Shown here: one piece after another, positions 16,535 to 26,316 of the stretch
Numbering within the stretch: the stretch's first letter is position 1
How the letters are laid out: every line of letters starts with the position of its first letter
Notes under the pieces: model-generated
Told to the model about the DNA's origin: nothing
Seen by the model: the letters and a program-made list of their open reading frames with translations, nothing else
Database searches by the model: none
Translations under genes and position numbers: made by a program
Assembly: GCF_030818255.1 (NCBI RefSeq)
Contig: NZ_JAUTAG010000001.1
Coordinates: forward strand, 1,798,001 to 1,862,000
Source: Microbacterium sp. SORGH_AS_0969
GTDB lineage: Bacteria; Actinomycetota; Actinomycetes; Actinomycetales; Microbacteriaceae
Direction of reading: 5' to 3'
Length of the DNA: 64,000 bases

Positions 16535-18112
16535 CTACCGCTCCTCCCTCCGCCTTCCCAACGTCACCGTCGACACGAGCCCCAGCGTCAGGAAGCCCGC
16601 GGCCGTGAACGCCGCGGCCCGCGTTCCGTCGCTGAACGCCGCGCGCGCGTCCGCGGCGACGTCCTGGGTCGCGGGTGACTGCCCGAGCCCCGCGATCGCC
16701 GCCCCCGCGCTGTCGACGACCTGCGAGACGACCTGGTCGCGCTGCGCGGCGGGAAGCCCGCGATCGTCGAGCGAGCCCGCGAGCACCCCCGCGGTGGTCG
16801 AGAACAGGACCGTGCCGAGGATCGCGACGCCGAGGGCCGCTCCCAGCTGGCGCGAGGTCGACTGCGTGCCGGACGCCTGGCCGCTCGCCGCGGGTGGGAC
16901 GTCGGCGAGGACCACGCCGGTGAGCTGTGCCGTGGCGAGACCCACCCCGAGACCGTAGACGAAGAGGAAGGGGATGAGCGGTCCCCAGGTGGCACCCGGT
17001 CCGATCGTCAGGGCGACACCCGCGACGCCCACGATCTCGGCGAGCAGGCCGCCGCGCACGACCCACACGGGGGCGACCTTGCCGCTGAGGGCTCCCGCGA
17101 CCCCGCTCGCGACGAACGAGCCGATCGCGAGCGAGAGGAGGAGGAGCCCCGTCTGCAGGGCGTCGAAGCCGACGACGAACTGCAGCCACAGCGGCAGCGC
17201 GAGGATGATGCCGAACTCGCCGAGCGACACCACCGCCGCCGCGATGTTGCCGTTGCGGAACGACCCGATGCGGAACAGGTCGAACGCCAGCAGGGTCGAC
17301 AGGCCCCGCCGCTGGCGCCCGACGCCCCACGCGATGAAGGCCACCAAGGCGATCGCCGCGACCGCAAAAGCGATCGGGACGGGCGAGAGCTCGAGGGGCC
17401 ACATCCACGCACCGATCGTCGGGACGGCGTCGACCGTCCACCAGCCGTACGTGCGCCCCTCGATGAGAGCGAACACGAGCGGGGCCATCGTGAGCACCGA
17501 GAGCAGGGCGCCGACGCCGTCGATCGCCGCGCGCTGCTCGCTGCGCGACTCGGCGACCGTCAGCAGGACGCCGATCACGATCACGACGCCGAGCGGGATG
17601 TTGATGCCGAACGCCCACCGCCACGAGAAGGCGGTCGTCAGCCACCCGCCGAGCAGGGGCCCGACGGCCGCCATTCCGCCGATCGTCGATCCCCACACGG
17701 CGAAGGCGATGCCGCGTTCCTTCCCGCGGAAGGTCGCGTTGATCAGCGACAGGGTGGTCGGCAGGATCATCGACCCGCCGACGCCCTGTACGAGCCGCGC
17801 CGCGATGAGGGCTCCGCCGGTGGGGGCGAGGGATGCCGCGATCGAGGCGAGGGCGAAGACGACGACGCCGATGAGCATGAGGCGTCGTCGGCCGAACCGG
17901 TCGGCGAGGCTGCCGAAGACGAGAAGGAAGGAGGCGAACACGAGGGTGTAGGCCTCTTGGACCCACTGCACCTCGGTCGACGAGATCCCGAGATCCTCGA
18001 CGATCGAGGGGACGGCCACGTTGACGATCGTCGAGTCGACGATGATCAGCGAGACGGCGATGCTGATGAAGACGAGCCCCGCCCAGCGGCGCCCGACCAT
18101 GCGTTCGTTCAT
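16535..18112 (-). CDS. DHA2-family (EmrB/QacA-type) MFS efflux pump
   Basis: Protein of 525 residues, 14 predicted helices. Motif A is LADRFGRRRLM after helix 2. Motif D1 (VDSTIVNVAVPSI) is in helix 1. Motif C, RLVQGVGGSMILPTTLS, lies further on; together these define drug-proton antiporters with 14 helices. It probably exports lipophilic or aromatic compounds. TAAGCT stands 6 bases before ATG 18112 on the minus strand, and a 23-bp palindrome overlaps the start codon, so expression is repressed at the start of a leaderless mRNA. It lies 53 bases behind a MarR-MFS pair and may be controlled by the same MarR. Confidence 0.87.
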   Translation of the reverse strand: MNERMVGRRWAGLVFISIAVSLIIVDSTIVNVAVPSIVEDLGISSTEVQWVQEAYTLVFASFLLVFGSLADRFGRRRLMLIGVVVFALASIAASLAPTGGALIAARLVQGVGGSMILPTTLSLINATFRGKERGIAFAVWGSTIGGMAAVGPLLGGWLTTAFSWRWAFGINIPLGVVIVIGVLLTVAESRSEQRAAIDGVGALLSVLTMAPLVFALIEGRTYGWWTVDAVPTIGAWMWPLELSPVPIAFAVAAIALVAFIAWGVGRQRRGLSTLLAFDLFRIGSFRNGNIAAAVVSLGEFGIILALPLWLQFVVGFDALQTGLLLLSLAIGSFVASGVAGALSGKVAPVWVVRGGLLAEIVGVAGVALTIGPGATWGPLIPFLFVYGLGVGLATAQLTGVVLADVPPAASGQASGTQSTSRQLGAALGVAILGTVLFSTTAGVLAGSLDDRGLPAAQRDQVVSQVVDSAGAAIAGLGQSPATQDVAADARAAFSDGTRAAAFTAAGFLTLGLVSTVTLGRRREER

Positions 18113-18134
18113 GTAGCTAGCTTATCTAGCTACA
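18112..18134. promoter_or_regulatory. 23-bp palindromic operator over the pump start
   Basis: TGTAGCTAG (18112-18120) and CTAGCTACA (18126-18134), perfect 9-bp arms with a 5-base centre. It contains the -10 box (TAAGCT on the minus strand) and touches the start codon. The TAGCT half-sites match those of the MarR operator at 20004-20029. Confidence 0.7.
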
Positions 18135-18165
18135 TTGGGTGGCGGCTATCCCTTGACCGGGAGGT

Positions 18166-19542
18166 TCAGGGGTGATGCGAGGCGGGGCGATGCGCCCCGG
18201 GTCGGGGCGCGCGCTCGCCGGTGGCGAGGGGGATCGGCGTCGTTCCCGCCACCTCGTCGCTGAAGTCCTCGGGCTCCGGGGACACGACCGCCAGGGGCCG
18301 CGTCTCGTCGAGCGTGAGGCGGAAGCGCTTGCTCTCGTGCCGGTGCACGCGTCCCGACGACAGCGTCCACGCGACGCCGATGCCGCACGCGACGATCGCG
18401 GCGACGGCGGCGAGGCCGATGGCCACGCGCGGGCCGAACTCGCTCGCGACCCAGCCCACGATCGGCGCGCCCACGGGCGTGCCGCCGAGCAGGATCGCCA
18501 TGTACAGAGCGAGCACCCGTCCGCGCAGCGCGGGATCGGTCGTGGTCTGGACGTAGCCGTTCGCGGTGGTCAGCGTCGTCACCACGCAGAAGCCCGTGAG
18601 CACGAGCGTCGCGGCATAGGCGCCGTAGCTCGGCGCGAGAACGGACAGAGTGGATGCCACCGCGAACCCGCCCGCGCCGAGGATCACGACGCGCATCCGA
18701 GCGCGCTCGCGCCGCGCGGCGAGCAGGGCGCCGGCGAGCGAACCGATCGCGACGAACGAGCTCAGCAGGCCGAAGCCGTCGGCGCCGCGGCCGAACTCCA
18801 GCGCCATGGTCGACGCGAAGATCGGGAAGTTCATGCCGAACGCCCCGAGCAGGAACACCATCGAGAACGTCACGACGAGGTCGGGGCGCTTCGTCACGTA
18901 GCGGAACCCGTCCGCAAGGCGCGTCGGACCGCCCCGGCGGTGGTGCACGATCAGCTCGTGCGGCCGCATGATCAGCAGGGCGGCGAGCATCGCGAGGAAG
19001 GTCACGGCGTTGACGAGGAACACCCACCCGGTGCCGACGACCACGATCATGACGCCGGCCGCCGCGGGTCCGATGAGTCGGGCGGTGTTGAACGACGCCG
19101 CGTTCAGCGCCACGGCGTTCGAGGCGTTCTCCTTCTCGACGAGGTCGGAGACGAAGGTCTGCCGCGCCGGGTTGTCGAAGGCGGTGACCACGCCGAGCGC
19201 GAGAGCGAAGCCGTACATCAGGGGGAGCGTCATCATGCCGGTGAGGATCAGGATGCCGAGGCTCAGGGCCAGCGCGAGCAGCGCCGATTGCGTGCACATG
19301 ATGAGCTTGCGCCGGTCGAAGCGGTCGGCGACCCATCCCGTGACACTCACGAGCAGCAGGGGAGGGGCGAACTGCAGGGCCATGGTGACGCCCATCGCCG
19401 CCGCGTCGTTGTCCGTGAGCTGCGTGAGCACGACCCAGTTCTGCGCCGTCGCCTGCATCCACGCGCCGATGTTCGACACCAGGGCGCCGATGAACCAGAC
19501 GCGGTAGTTGAAGACCGAGAAGGATCGGAACATCGCGCTCAT
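18166..19542 (-). CDS. MFS transporter (enterobactin-exporter-like, 12 helices)
   Basis: Protein of 458 residues beginning FRSFSVFNYRVWFIG, a start typical of the EntS/MFS_3 exporter family, with motif A as GWVADRFDRRKLIM and 12 helices. A 60-residue charged, histidine- and proline-rich C-terminal tail extends beyond the last helix. ATG 19542 overlaps the MarR stop (ATGA) with a GGAG site just upstream. It is the second gene of a MarR-pump operon and probably exports small molecules recognised by the regulator. Confidence 0.85.
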   Translation of the reverse strand: MSAMFRSFSVFNYRVWFIGALVSNIGAWMQATAQNWVVLTQLTDNDAAAMGVTMALQFAPPLLLVSVTGWVADRFDRRKLIMCTQSALLALALSLGILILTGMMTLPLMYGFALALGVVTAFDNPARQTFVSDLVEKENASNAVALNAASFNTARLIGPAAAGVMIVVVGTGWVFLVNAVTFLAMLAALLIMRPHELIVHHRRGGPTRLADGFRYVTKRPDLVVTFSMVFLLGAFGMNFPIFASTMALEFGRGADGFGLLSSFVAIGSLAGALLAARRERARMRVVILGAGGFAVASTLSVLAPSYGAYAATLVLTGFCVVTTLTTANGYVQTTTDPALRGRVLALYMAILLGGTPVGAPIVGWVASEFGPRVAIGLAAVAAIVACGIGVAWTLSSGRVHRHESKRFRLTLDETRPLAVVSPEPEDFSDEVAGTTPIPLATGERAPRPGAHRPASHHP

Positions 19543-20000
19543 CTCTCCGCCACCTTCCTCATGATCTCGGCCGCCGCGGCCAGGGTCTGGCGTTCCGCCG
19601 GGGTGAGCCCGTCGAGGGCCTCTTCGAGCCAGGCGTCGCGCCGCCGGACCGTCTCGTCGACGACGGTGCGACCGGCATCCGTCAGTGCGATCGTGACTTT
19701 GCGTCGATCGTCTTCGTGCGGGGTGCGCGTGACGTATCCCGCGTCCTCGAGGAGGGACACCGTGCGGTTCATCGACGGCGCCGTGACGCGCTCGCGCTCG
19801 GCGAGCTGACCGAGCGTGTGCTCGCCGTGGATGGTGAGGGCCGCGAGCACCGCGAACTGTCCATCGCTCATGGAGTCGACCGCGCGCTGCGCGCGGAGCC
19901 GTCGCGCCAGACGGAACGTCGCCATGCGGAGTTCGGATGCCGCCGAGGTGAGGGTCGTGTCCGGACCTGAATCGTTCGCGCGCATACTCGTCTCCCTCAT
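19539..20000 (-). CDS. MarR-family regulator of the efflux pumps
   Basis: Protein of 153 residues (148 if started at 19985). Winged helix with TLGQLAERERVTAPSMNRTV as recognition region and the wing GYVTRTPHEDDRRK, a classic MarR DxRxK wing. TATGCT lies 5 bases before ATG 20000, suggesting a leaderless start. The alternative ATG at 19985 has a good GGGAG site. It is coupled to the downstream MFS gene. Probably represses itself, that pump and perhaps the DHA2 pump, and releases DNA when an aromatic ligand binds. Confidence 0.85.
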   Translation of the reverse strand: MRETSMRANDSGPDTTLTSAASELRMATFRLARRLRAQRAVDSMSDGQFAVLAALTIHGEHTLGQLAERERVTAPSMNRTVSLLEDAGYVTRTPHEDDRRKVTIALTDAGRTVVDETVRRRDAWLEEALDGLTPAERQTLAAAAEIMRKVAER

Positions 20001-20003
20001 TCG

Positions 20004-20029
20004 TTAGCATAGCTCATTAGCTTTGCTAA
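20004..20029. promoter_or_regulatory. MarR operator
   Basis: TTAGCATAGCT (20004-20014) and an inverted copy ending TTTGCTAA (20018-20029), matching at 10 of 12 positions. It covers the MarR -10 box and lies 39 bases before the divergent lipase start. The internal TAGCT-N3-TAGCT resembles the operator at 18112-18134. Confidence 0.6.
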
Positions 20030-20067
20030 ATAAACCGAGGTCGCCGGGTTGACCCTAGGATCGGCGC

Positions 20068-20916
20068 ATGCCTGAGTTCGTCGACGCATACGGCATCACG
20101 ATCGTCTACGACGTGTACGAGGCAGAGGATCCCCGCGCCGTCGTGCAGCTGCTCCACGGTGTCGGCGAGCATGCCGGTCGCTACGCGGCGCTCATCGATG
20201 CCCTCGTCGCCGACGGTTACACGGTCTACGCCGACGACCACCGCGGGCACGGGCGCACGGGCCTTCGGCAGTGGGGCGGCGATCACACCAAACTCGGGCG
20301 CCTCGGTCCGGGCGGCCTCGGCGCCGCTCGCGACGCGGTCTGGACGCTCACGCAGATCATCCGCGAGCGTCACTCCGACCTCCCGCTCGTGCTCCTCGGG
20401 CACTCGTGGGGCTCGTTCCTCGCGCAGATGCTGCTGGATCGGCATCCGGATGCCTTCGACGCGGTCGTCCTGAGCGGCTCGGCCCTGCGGTGGCCCGGGG
20501 CTCTGAACCCCGGTGACCTGAACGCCCCGTGGAAGAAGCTCGGCGGTTCGGGCATGCAATGGCTCTCGAGCGACGAGCAGGTCGGTCGCGACTTCGTGGA
20601 CGATCCGCTGACTACCTCGGTGCCGCTGGCGAAGCTGTTCGGCCCTGTCGAGGCCGCGAAGCTCTTCGGCCGCCCGCGCCGCAACCTCGAGCGCGATGTC
20701 CCCGTGCTGCTGATGGTCGGACGTGACGACACGGTCGGCGGCCCGCGCAGCGTCCACCTGCTGGCCGACGCGTATCGCTCGCGTTCCGGCCTGACCGACG
20801 TCACGACGCTCGTGTATCCCGGCGCCCGGCACGAGATCTTCGCCGAGGTGCAGCAGGCCGAGGTGCGCGCCGACCTCCTCGCCTGGCTCGACGCCCGCCT
20901 CCCCGCTCGCGCCTGA
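20068..20916 (+). CDS. Monoacylglycerol-lipase-like alpha/beta hydrolase
   Basis: Protein of 282 residues with LLHGVGEHAGRY (oxyanion), DDHRGHGRT, nucleophile elbow GHSWGS, acid in GRDDTVGG and histidine in GARHE, the layout of the lysophospholipase/monoglyceride-lipase family (Hydrolase_4). No signal peptide. TAGGAT at 20056-20061 is exactly 6 bases before ATG 20068, so the mRNA is predicted to be leaderless. Its promoter sits next to the MarR operator, so shared control is possible. Likely role: hydrolysis of monoacylglycerol or related esters in the cytosol. Confidence 0.84.
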   Translation: MPEFVDAYGITIVYDVYEAEDPRAVVQLLHGVGEHAGRYAALIDALVADGYTVYADDHRGHGRTGLRQWGGDHTKLGRLGPGGLGAARDAVWTLTQIIRERHSDLPLVLLGHSWGSFLAQMLLDRHPDAFDAVVLSGSALRWPGALNPGDLNAPWKKLGGSGMQWLSSDEQVGRDFVDDPLTTSVPLAKLFGPVEAAKLFGRPRRNLERDVPVLLMVGRDDTVGGPRSVHLLADAYRSRSGLTDVTTLVYPGARHEIFAEVQQAEVRADLLAWLDARLPARA

Positions 20917-21054
20917 CCCGCCGCGGGGCCCTCCGTGGTGGTGGGGTGCAGCCTCGCTCCGGCCGCCTGCTTCGCCTCGCCCCACCCGCCCCACCCGCGT
21001 GCCTCCCCGTGTCGACTTGTCCGGGTTCCGCGTGCGTGGGGTGTCTCATATGCG

Positions 21055-21113
21055 ATGACTTGCGCCGAATGCTGGCGCGATCGCGCTTTCCGCGTGCATA
21101 TGCCGTGAGTCAT
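21055..21113. repeat. 59-bp intergenic repeat, copy 1
   Basis: Begins ATGACTTGCG and ends TGAGTCAT, with imperfectly complementary ends. It matches the sequence at 28827-28885 over exactly 59 bp at 47 of 59 positions, including the shared GCGTGCATATGCCG block. The terminal base pair differs but stays paired (A-T here, G-C there). Confidence 0.75.
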
Positions 21114-21155
21114 CCCCCTCCGCCCCCGTCAGGGGAGGGGGAGGAGGCGCAGGAA

Positions 21156-21187
21156 GAGGGGCCGGACGCCCCCGCATCCGGCCCCTC
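21156..21187 (-). terminator. Hairpin terminator of the sugar ABC operon
   Basis: Perfect 11-bp arms GAGGGGCCGGA / TCCGGCCCCTC around a 10-base loop, 26 bases past the stop of the minus-strand isomerase gene at 21213. Confidence 0.7.
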
Positions 21188-21212
21188 GCCCCCGCTTCCC
21201 TGTGCCTCCGGG

Positions 21213-22217
21213 TCAGTGGCGGCTGAACGCCGCGTCGAACGCCGCCCCCGACGGCTCGTAGGTCGACAGCTTCCGCACGAAGGCGAGTGCCTCCGGCGCT
21301 CCGACGAGACGGTCCATGCCCGCGTCCTCCCACTCGACCGACAGGGGGCCGTCGTAGCCGATCGCGTTCAGCATCCGGAAAGCGTCCTCCCACGGCACAT
21401 CGCCGTGACCGGTCGAGATGAAGTCCCACCCGCGCCGCGGATCGGCCCACGGGAGGTGCGAGGCCAGGCGACCGTTACGGCCGTTCGTGAGACGCTTCTT
21501 CGTGTCCTTGCAGTGCACGTGGATGATGCGATCGCGGAAGTCCCACAGGAACCCGACCGGATCGATGTCCTGCCACACCATGTGCGAGGGGTCCCAGTTC
21601 AGCCCGAAGGCCTCGCGGTGTCCGATCGCCTCCAGCGCGCGCGTCGCCGTCCAATAGTCGTAGGCGATCTCCGAGGGGTGCACCTCGTGAGCGAAGCGCA
21701 CGCCGACCTCGTCGAAGACGTCGAGGATGGGGTTCCAGCGGTCGGCGAAGTCTTGGTAGCCGGCATCCACCATCTCCTCGGTGGCGGGCGGGAACATCGC
21801 GACGTACTTCCAGATGCTCGATCCCGTGAACCCCGTCACGATCTTCACACCGAGCTTCGCCGCCAGGCGCGCGGTGTTCTTCATCTCCTCGGCGGCTCGC
21901 TGCCGGACGCCCTCGGGGTCGCCGTCTCCCCAGACCCGGTCCGACACGATGTCGCGGTGGCGCTGGTCGATGGGGTCGTCGCAGACGGCCTGACCCTTCA
22001 GGTGGTTGGCGATGGCCCGCACCGTGAGGCCGTTGCGCTCGAGGATGTCGAGCCTGCCCCGCACGTAGGCGTCGTCGTCCCAGCGCCACGGGTCGAGGTG
22101 GTCGCCCCAGCAGGCGATCTCGAGGCCGTCGTAGCCCCACTCCCCGGCGAGACGGGCGACCTCCTCGAACGGGAGGTCGGCCCACTGGCCGGTGAACAGC
22201 GTGATCGGTCGCGTCAT
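21213..22217 (-). CDS. TIM-barrel sugar isomerase/epimerase-like protein
   Basis: Protein of 334 residues starting [20 protein letters not shown]. Candidate metal-site segments are [36 protein letters not shown] and SVEWED, as in xylose-isomerase-like epimerases. The extra length over usual 280-residue members comes from an insertion around residues 65-110. ATG 22217 overlaps the oxidoreductase stop. It is the last gene of the binding protein-oxidoreductase-isomerase operon and likely acts on the oxidised sugar. Members of this fold also act as 3-keto-glycoside lyases, so cleavage is possible. Confidence 0.75.
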   Translation of the reverse strand: MTRPITLFTGQWADLPFEEVARLAGEWGYDGLEIACWGDHLDPWRWDDDAYVRGRLDILERNGLTVRAIANHLKGQAVCDDPIDQRHRDIVSDRVWGDGDPEGVRQRAAEEMKNTARLAAKLGVKIVTGFTGSSIWKYVAMFPPATEEMVDAGYQDFADRWNPILDVFDEVGVRFAHEVHPSEIAYDYWTATRALEAIGHREAFGLNWDPSHMVWQDIDPVGFLWDFRDRIIHVHCKDTKKRLTNGRNGRLASHLPWADPRRGWDFISTGHGDVPWEDAFRMLNAIGYDGPLSVEWEDAGMDRLVGAPEALAFVRKLSTYEPSGAAFDAAFSRH

Positions 22218-23419
22218 TGCGAGGTCCTTTCGTCGCGGGATGTCCCGGTCTGGGTGTCGACGTCGACCCACACGCTGTCGGCGTCGGAGCTGCGGGCGAC
22301 GGCGTCGAGCACGCGCTGCACGTGCAGGCCGTCCGCGAACGACGGCCGCGGATCGGAGCCTTCGGCGATCGCCTCCACGAAGTCCTTCGCCTGGTGCGAG
22401 AAGCCGTGCTCGTAGCCGAGCATGTGTCCGGTCGGCCACCAGGCGCCGGCGTAGGGGTGGCCGGGCTCGGTGACGAGGATGCGACGGAACCCCCGCTCGG
22501 TCTCGGGTGCGGTGGCGTCGTAGACCTCGAGCTCGTTGAGGCGTTCGAGGTCGAACGAGAGGGCCCCGAGCGAACCCGAGACCTCGATACGGAGAGCGTT
22601 CTTGCGGCCTGTGCGGAAACGGGTGGCTTCGAACGAGGCGAGCGCGCCCGAGGTGAGCCGCCCGGTGAAGAGGGCGACGTCGTCGACCGTGACAGGTCCG
22701 CGCTCGGTGCCGGCCGACCCCGACAGGCCGGACGAGGAGGCCAGCACGGGCCGCTCGGCGACGATCGTCTCGAGCACGCCCGCCACCCGTGAGAGGCGCT
22801 GCCCGGTGATGAACTCGGTGAGATCGACCGCGTGGGCGCCGATGTCGCCGAGCGAGCCGGAGCCGGCGCGGTCCTTGTCCAGACGCCAGGTGAGCGGGGC
22901 TTCGGCATCGCTCAGCCAGTCCTGCAGGTACTCGGCCCGTACCTGACGGATCTCGCCGAGGCGGCCGGACCGGACCAGGTCGCGGGCGAAGGTTGCCGCC
23001 GGAACACGGCGGTACGTGAATCCGACCATCGACCGGATGCCACGGCCTCGGGCCTCCTTCGCCGCCGCGGTCATGCGCTCGGCTTCGTCGACGGTATTGG
23101 CGAGGGGCTTCTCGCAGAGGACGTGCTTGCCGGCCGCGATCGCGGCGAGGGCGATCTCAGCGTGCGAGTCGCCGGGGGTGACGATGTCGACGACGTCGAT
23201 GTCGTCGCGGGCGATGGCTTCGCGCCAGTCGGTGGAGGGCTCGACCCAGCCCCAGGTCTCGGCCGCGGTGCGGGTGCGGTCGGCGTCGCGACCGACGAGC
23301 ACACTCATCTCGGGGGCGAGGGGGAGATCGAAGAAGCGGGGCGCGACGCGCCAGCCCTGGGAGTGGGCGGCGCCCATGAAGCCGGCACCGATCATGGCGA
23401 TGCGAAGAGGGGCGGTCAC
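22214..23419 (-). CDS. Gfo/Idh/MocA-family oxidoreductase
   Basis: Protein of 401 residues: Rossmann motif [12 protein letters not shown], the CEKPLANT lysine segment, [10 protein letters not shown] with the catalytic His-Asp area, and a substrate domain ending near [14 protein letters not shown] 23419 (AAAGG site upstream) was chosen because earlier in-frame residues lack homologous character. It sits between the sugar-binding lipoprotein and the TIM-barrel gene and overlaps the latter by 4 bases. Expected to oxidise the imported sugar, glycoside or inositol with NAD(P). Confidence 0.84.
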   Translation of the reverse strand: MTAPLRIAMIGAGFMGAAHSQGWRVAPRFFDLPLAPEMSVLVGRDADRTRTAAETWGWVEPSTDWREAIARDDIDVVDIVTPGDSHAEIALAAIAAGKHVLCEKPLANTVDEAERMTAAAKEARGRGIRSMVGFTYRRVPAATFARDLVRSGRLGEIRQVRAEYLQDWLSDAEAPLTWRLDKDRAGSGSLGDIGAHAVDLTEFITGQRLSRVAGVLETIVAERPVLASSSGLSGSAGTERGPVTVDDVALFTGRLTSGALASFEATRFRTGRKNALRIEVSGSLGALSFDLERLNELEVYDATAPETERGFRRILVTEPGHPYAGAWWPTGHMLGYEHGFSHQAKDFVEAIAEGSDPRPSFADGLHVQRVLDAVARSSDADSVWVDVDTQTGTSRDERTSQ

Positions 23420-23480
23420 GGGATCGCCTTTCTGTCGGGGGAGGGAGAGGGCGCCCACCGCGGTGGACGCCCCCGGGAGC

Positions 23481-24530
23481 TCAGGACTCGAACGCCAGGT
23501 CGATGTACGAGTCGACGTTGTCCTTCGTCACGACCGGTGCATCGAGAACGATACGGTTCGGAACGCTCGGGGTGATGAGGTCGCCCGCGGTCTTCTTCTG
23601 GGCGATCAGGCGCGCCAGGGCGATGCCGTCCGCGGCCTGGGTCGAGGGGTAGATCACGGTCGCCTGCAGCGGGGTGTCTCCCGCCTGGATCGCTTCCATG
23701 GCGTTCTTGCTTCCCGCGCCGCCGACCATGAAGAACTCGTCGCGTCCCGCGGCCGTGATCGCGGCGAGTACGCCGATGCCCTGGTCGTCGTCGTGGTTCC
23801 AGATGGCGTCGATCTTCGGGTTGGCCGACAGCAGCTGGGAGGTGGATGCCTCGCCGCCCTGGACCGTGAAGTCGGCGGCGACGCGCGGGCCGACCTCGAG
23901 ACCGCAGTCCGACAGCGCGTCCTTGAACCCCGCCGAGCGGTCCTGCGTGAGCGGGAGCGAGTCGATGCCGGCGATCTCGGCGACGATCGCGTCGCTCTGT
24001 CCGCTCAGCTGCTCGCAGATGTAGGTGCCGGCGCTCACGCCCATGCCGTAATTGTCGCCGAGCACGGTCGTGCGGGCGGCGAAGGGGCTCGAGAACTCGC
24101 GGTCGACGTTGATGACCGGGATGCCGGCCTCCATGGCGCGCGTGGCGACCTCGGTGAGCGCCGCCCCGTCGCTGGGCAGGAGCACGATGGCATCCACCTT
24201 GTTGTTGATGAAGGTCTCGACTGCGGCGATCTGCGCGTTGACGTCGTTCGTTCCCTCCGCGACCTGGAGGTCGACGTCGGGGAAGCTCTCGGCGGCCGCG
24301 AGCGCGCCGGAGTTGATGGCGCCGAGCCAGCCGTGGTCGGCGGCGGGACCGGAGAAGCCGATGGTGACGGTGTCGCCGGTTGCGGCGTTCTCCTCGGTCG
24401 TGGTGCCCTGATCGACGACGTTCTCGCTCTCGCTGCTCGAGCCGGTGCAACCGGTCAGCAGGCCGAGGGCGGTCAGGGCGGCCACGCCCGTCAGGACGAG
24501 GCGCGAGCGAGAGGCTGTGCGTGCGTGCAT
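23481..24530 (-). CDS. ABC sugar-binding lipoprotein (ribose/xylose type)
   Basis: Protein of 349 residues with a lipoprotein signal (LLTGC lipobox, Cys at about 28) and a periplasmic-binding type-1 fold (VTIGFSGPAADHGWLGAIN, INVDREF, WNHDDDQGIGVLAA). An excellent AAGGAGGA site precedes ATG 24530. It delivers a sugar to the ATPase and permease encoded divergently at 24796-27365. Downstream are an oxidoreductase and an isomerase. The binding subfamily is near those for ribose, inositol and galactosides; the ligand is not clear. Confidence 0.87.
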   Translation of the reverse strand: MHARTASRSRLVLTGVAALTALGLLTGCTGSSSESENVVDQGTTTEENAATGDTVTIGFSGPAADHGWLGAINSGALAAAESFPDVDLQVAEGTNDVNAQIAAVETFINNKVDAIVLLPSDGAALTEVATRAMEAGIPVINVDREFSSPFAARTTVLGDNYGMGVSAGTYICEQLSGQSDAIVAEIAGIDSLPLTQDRSAGFKDALSDCGLEVGPRVAADFTVQGGEASTSQLLSANPKIDAIWNHDDDQGIGVLAAITAAGRDEFFMVGGAGSKNAMEAIQAGDTPLQATVIYPSTQAADGIALARLIAQKKTAGDLITPSVPNRIVLDAPVVTKDNVDSYIDLAFES

Positions 24531-24795
24531 GTTCTTCCTCCTTGAATGTGATGCAGCGGGTGTCGGCGCGGCCCGGGGCATTCCTGCGAGGAGGGTCGGC
24601 GTTGACGCGGCTCACGCTAACAGAAGGGTCATCATCCACATCAGCTTTTGCGTGATTATCGACAGAAGTGCACTACTGGCTTCCCTACTGGGATTTTCTG
24701 CGGATGCCCGTGGTTCCGGGGGTGGGCAGACCGGAGGGCTGGCCGGGAGTCCGCGAACCCTCGCGGTCGAAAATTGCGCATGTTAGGTTCGCCCC
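24531..24795. promoter_or_regulatory. Divergent regulatory region of the sugar ABC system
   Basis: This 265-base AT-richer gap lies between the binding-protein operon and the ATPase operon. TAGGTT at 24784-24789 is exactly 6 bases before the GTG of the ATPase gene, a leaderless promoter. GATAAT on the minus strand near 24656 is a candidate -10 for the binding-protein operon. AGTGCACT near 24667 is an 8-bp palindrome. I could not define a convincing ROK operator. Confidence 0.45.
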
Positions 24796-26316
24796 GTGAT
24801 CAAAGATGACCATGAACCGTCATTACTCGACGTACGGGGAGTGACGAAGGCCTTCTCCGGCGTCCAGGCCCTGCGCGGCGTCGATCTCGAGGTCCGCGCG
24901 GGCGAGGTGCACTGCGTGCTCGGGCAGAACGGCGCCGGCAAGTCGACGTTGATCAAGACGCTGGCGGGTGTGCACCGTCCTGACGCCGGAGAGATCGTCT
25001 GGCGCGGGGAGCCCGTCGAGATCTCCGACCCCGACGCGGCCATCGAGCTCGGGATCGCGACGATGTACCAGGAGCTGGACGTCGTCGACGGACTGACGAT
25101 CGCGGAGAACATCTTCCTCGGGCACGAGCTCGCGCGCGGAGGCTTCACGCAGCGCGGCGAAGCCGCCCGGCGGACGACCGAGCTGCTGCGTCGCCTCGGG
25201 CACGCGAACCTGCCCCCGCACACCGAAGTCGGCACGCTGAGCGCGGCGAACAAGCAGATCGTCAGCATGGCGCGCGCCCTGTCGCACGACATCAAGCTCA
25301 TCATCATGGACGAGCCCTCGGCGGTGCTCGACACCGAAGAGGTGAAGAACCTGTTCGCGGTGGTTCGCGAGCTCACGGCGGCGGGCATCGCGGTGGTCTA
25401 CATCACGCACCGTCTCGAGGAGATCCGCGAGATCGGCGACCGCATCACGGTCCTGAAGGACGGCCGCACGACCGCGGTCGGCCTCCCGGTGGCCGACACG
25501 CCGACCGCGGAGCTCATCCGCCTCATGACGGGCCGCGATATCGCGAACGTGTTCCCGGACCGGATGCCGGTCGAGCCCGACGCCCCGGTCGTCCTCGACG
25601 TGCAGGGGCTCGGGCTCGCGGGTGTCTTCGCCGACGTGTCGTTCACCGTTCGCGCCGGGGAGGTCGTCGGGCTCGCGGGTCTCGTCGGCTCAGGACGCTC
25701 GGAGATCCTCGAGACGGTGTACGGCGCGCGCAGGGCGAGCGAGGGGACGGTGCGCGTTCGCGACCGGGCGCTGCCGCGCGGGTCGGTGCACGCGGCCGTG
25801 CGCGCCGGCATCGGCCTCTCCCCCGAGGAGCGCAAGAGCCAGGGGCTCGTGCTCGACGAGCCGATCTTCGTCAACATCGCACTCGCCTCGATGGCGCGCT
25901 TCGCCAAGGGCGGCTTCCTCGACGACCGGGCCGCGCGCCGCGTGGCCCGCGAGCAGATCGACGCCTTCGAGCTGCGGCCCGCCGACCCGGATCGTCCCGC
26001 GCGCACCCTGTCGGGCGGCAATCAGCAGAAGATCCTCCTCGCGCGCTGGCTCGTGCACGGCACGACCGTGCTGCTGCTCGACGAGCCCACGCGCGGCGTC
26101 GACGTCGGCGCTCGCGCCGAGATCTATGCCCTCATCCGCGACCTCGCCGCCGCGGGCAACGCGGTGGTCGTCGTCTCGAGCGAGATCGAGGAAGTTCTGG
26201 GCCTCGCCGATACCGTCCTCGTCGTCGCCGACGGCCGCATCCTGCGTACCCTTCCCGCGCACCAGATCGACGAGCACGGCGTGCTCGACCTCGTCATGAA
26301 AGGAACAGCCGCGTGA
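24796..26316 (+). CDS. Sugar ABC transporter ATPase, double cassette (RbsA type)
   Basis: Protein of 506 residues with two ATPase halves. The first has Walker A GQNGAGKST and Walker B LIIMDEPS; its signature is TLSAANKQ instead of LSGGQ, a common change in the first cassette of this family. The second has GLVGSGRSE as a degenerate Walker A, signature LSGGNQQK and LLLDEPTRG. It powers import with the permease next door. The GTG start is fixed by TAGGTT 6 bases upstream. Its stop overlaps the permease GTG. Confidence 0.9.
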   Translation: MIKDDHEPSLLDVRGVTKAFSGVQALRGVDLEVRAGEVHCVLGQNGAGKSTLIKTLAGVHRPDAGEIVWRGEPVEISDPDAAIELGIATMYQELDVVDGLTIAENIFLGHELARGGFTQRGEAARRTTELLRRLGHANLPPHTEVGTLSAANKQIVSMARALSHDIKLIIMDEPSAVLDTEEVKNLFAVVRELTAAGIAVVYITHRLEEIREIGDRITVLKDGRTTAVGLPVADTPTAELIRLMTGRDIANVFPDRMPVEPDAPVVLDVQGLGLAGVFADVSFTVRAGEVVGLAGLVGSGRSEILETVYGARRASEGTVRVRDRALPRGSVHAAVRAGIGLSPEERKSQGLVLDEPIFVNIALASMARFAKGGFLDDRAARRVAREQIDAFELRPADPDRPARTLSGGNQQKILLARWLVHGTTVLLLDEPTRGVDVGARAEIYALIRDLAAAGNAVVVVSSEIEEVLGLADTVLVVADGRILRTLPAHQIDEHGVLDLVMKGTAA

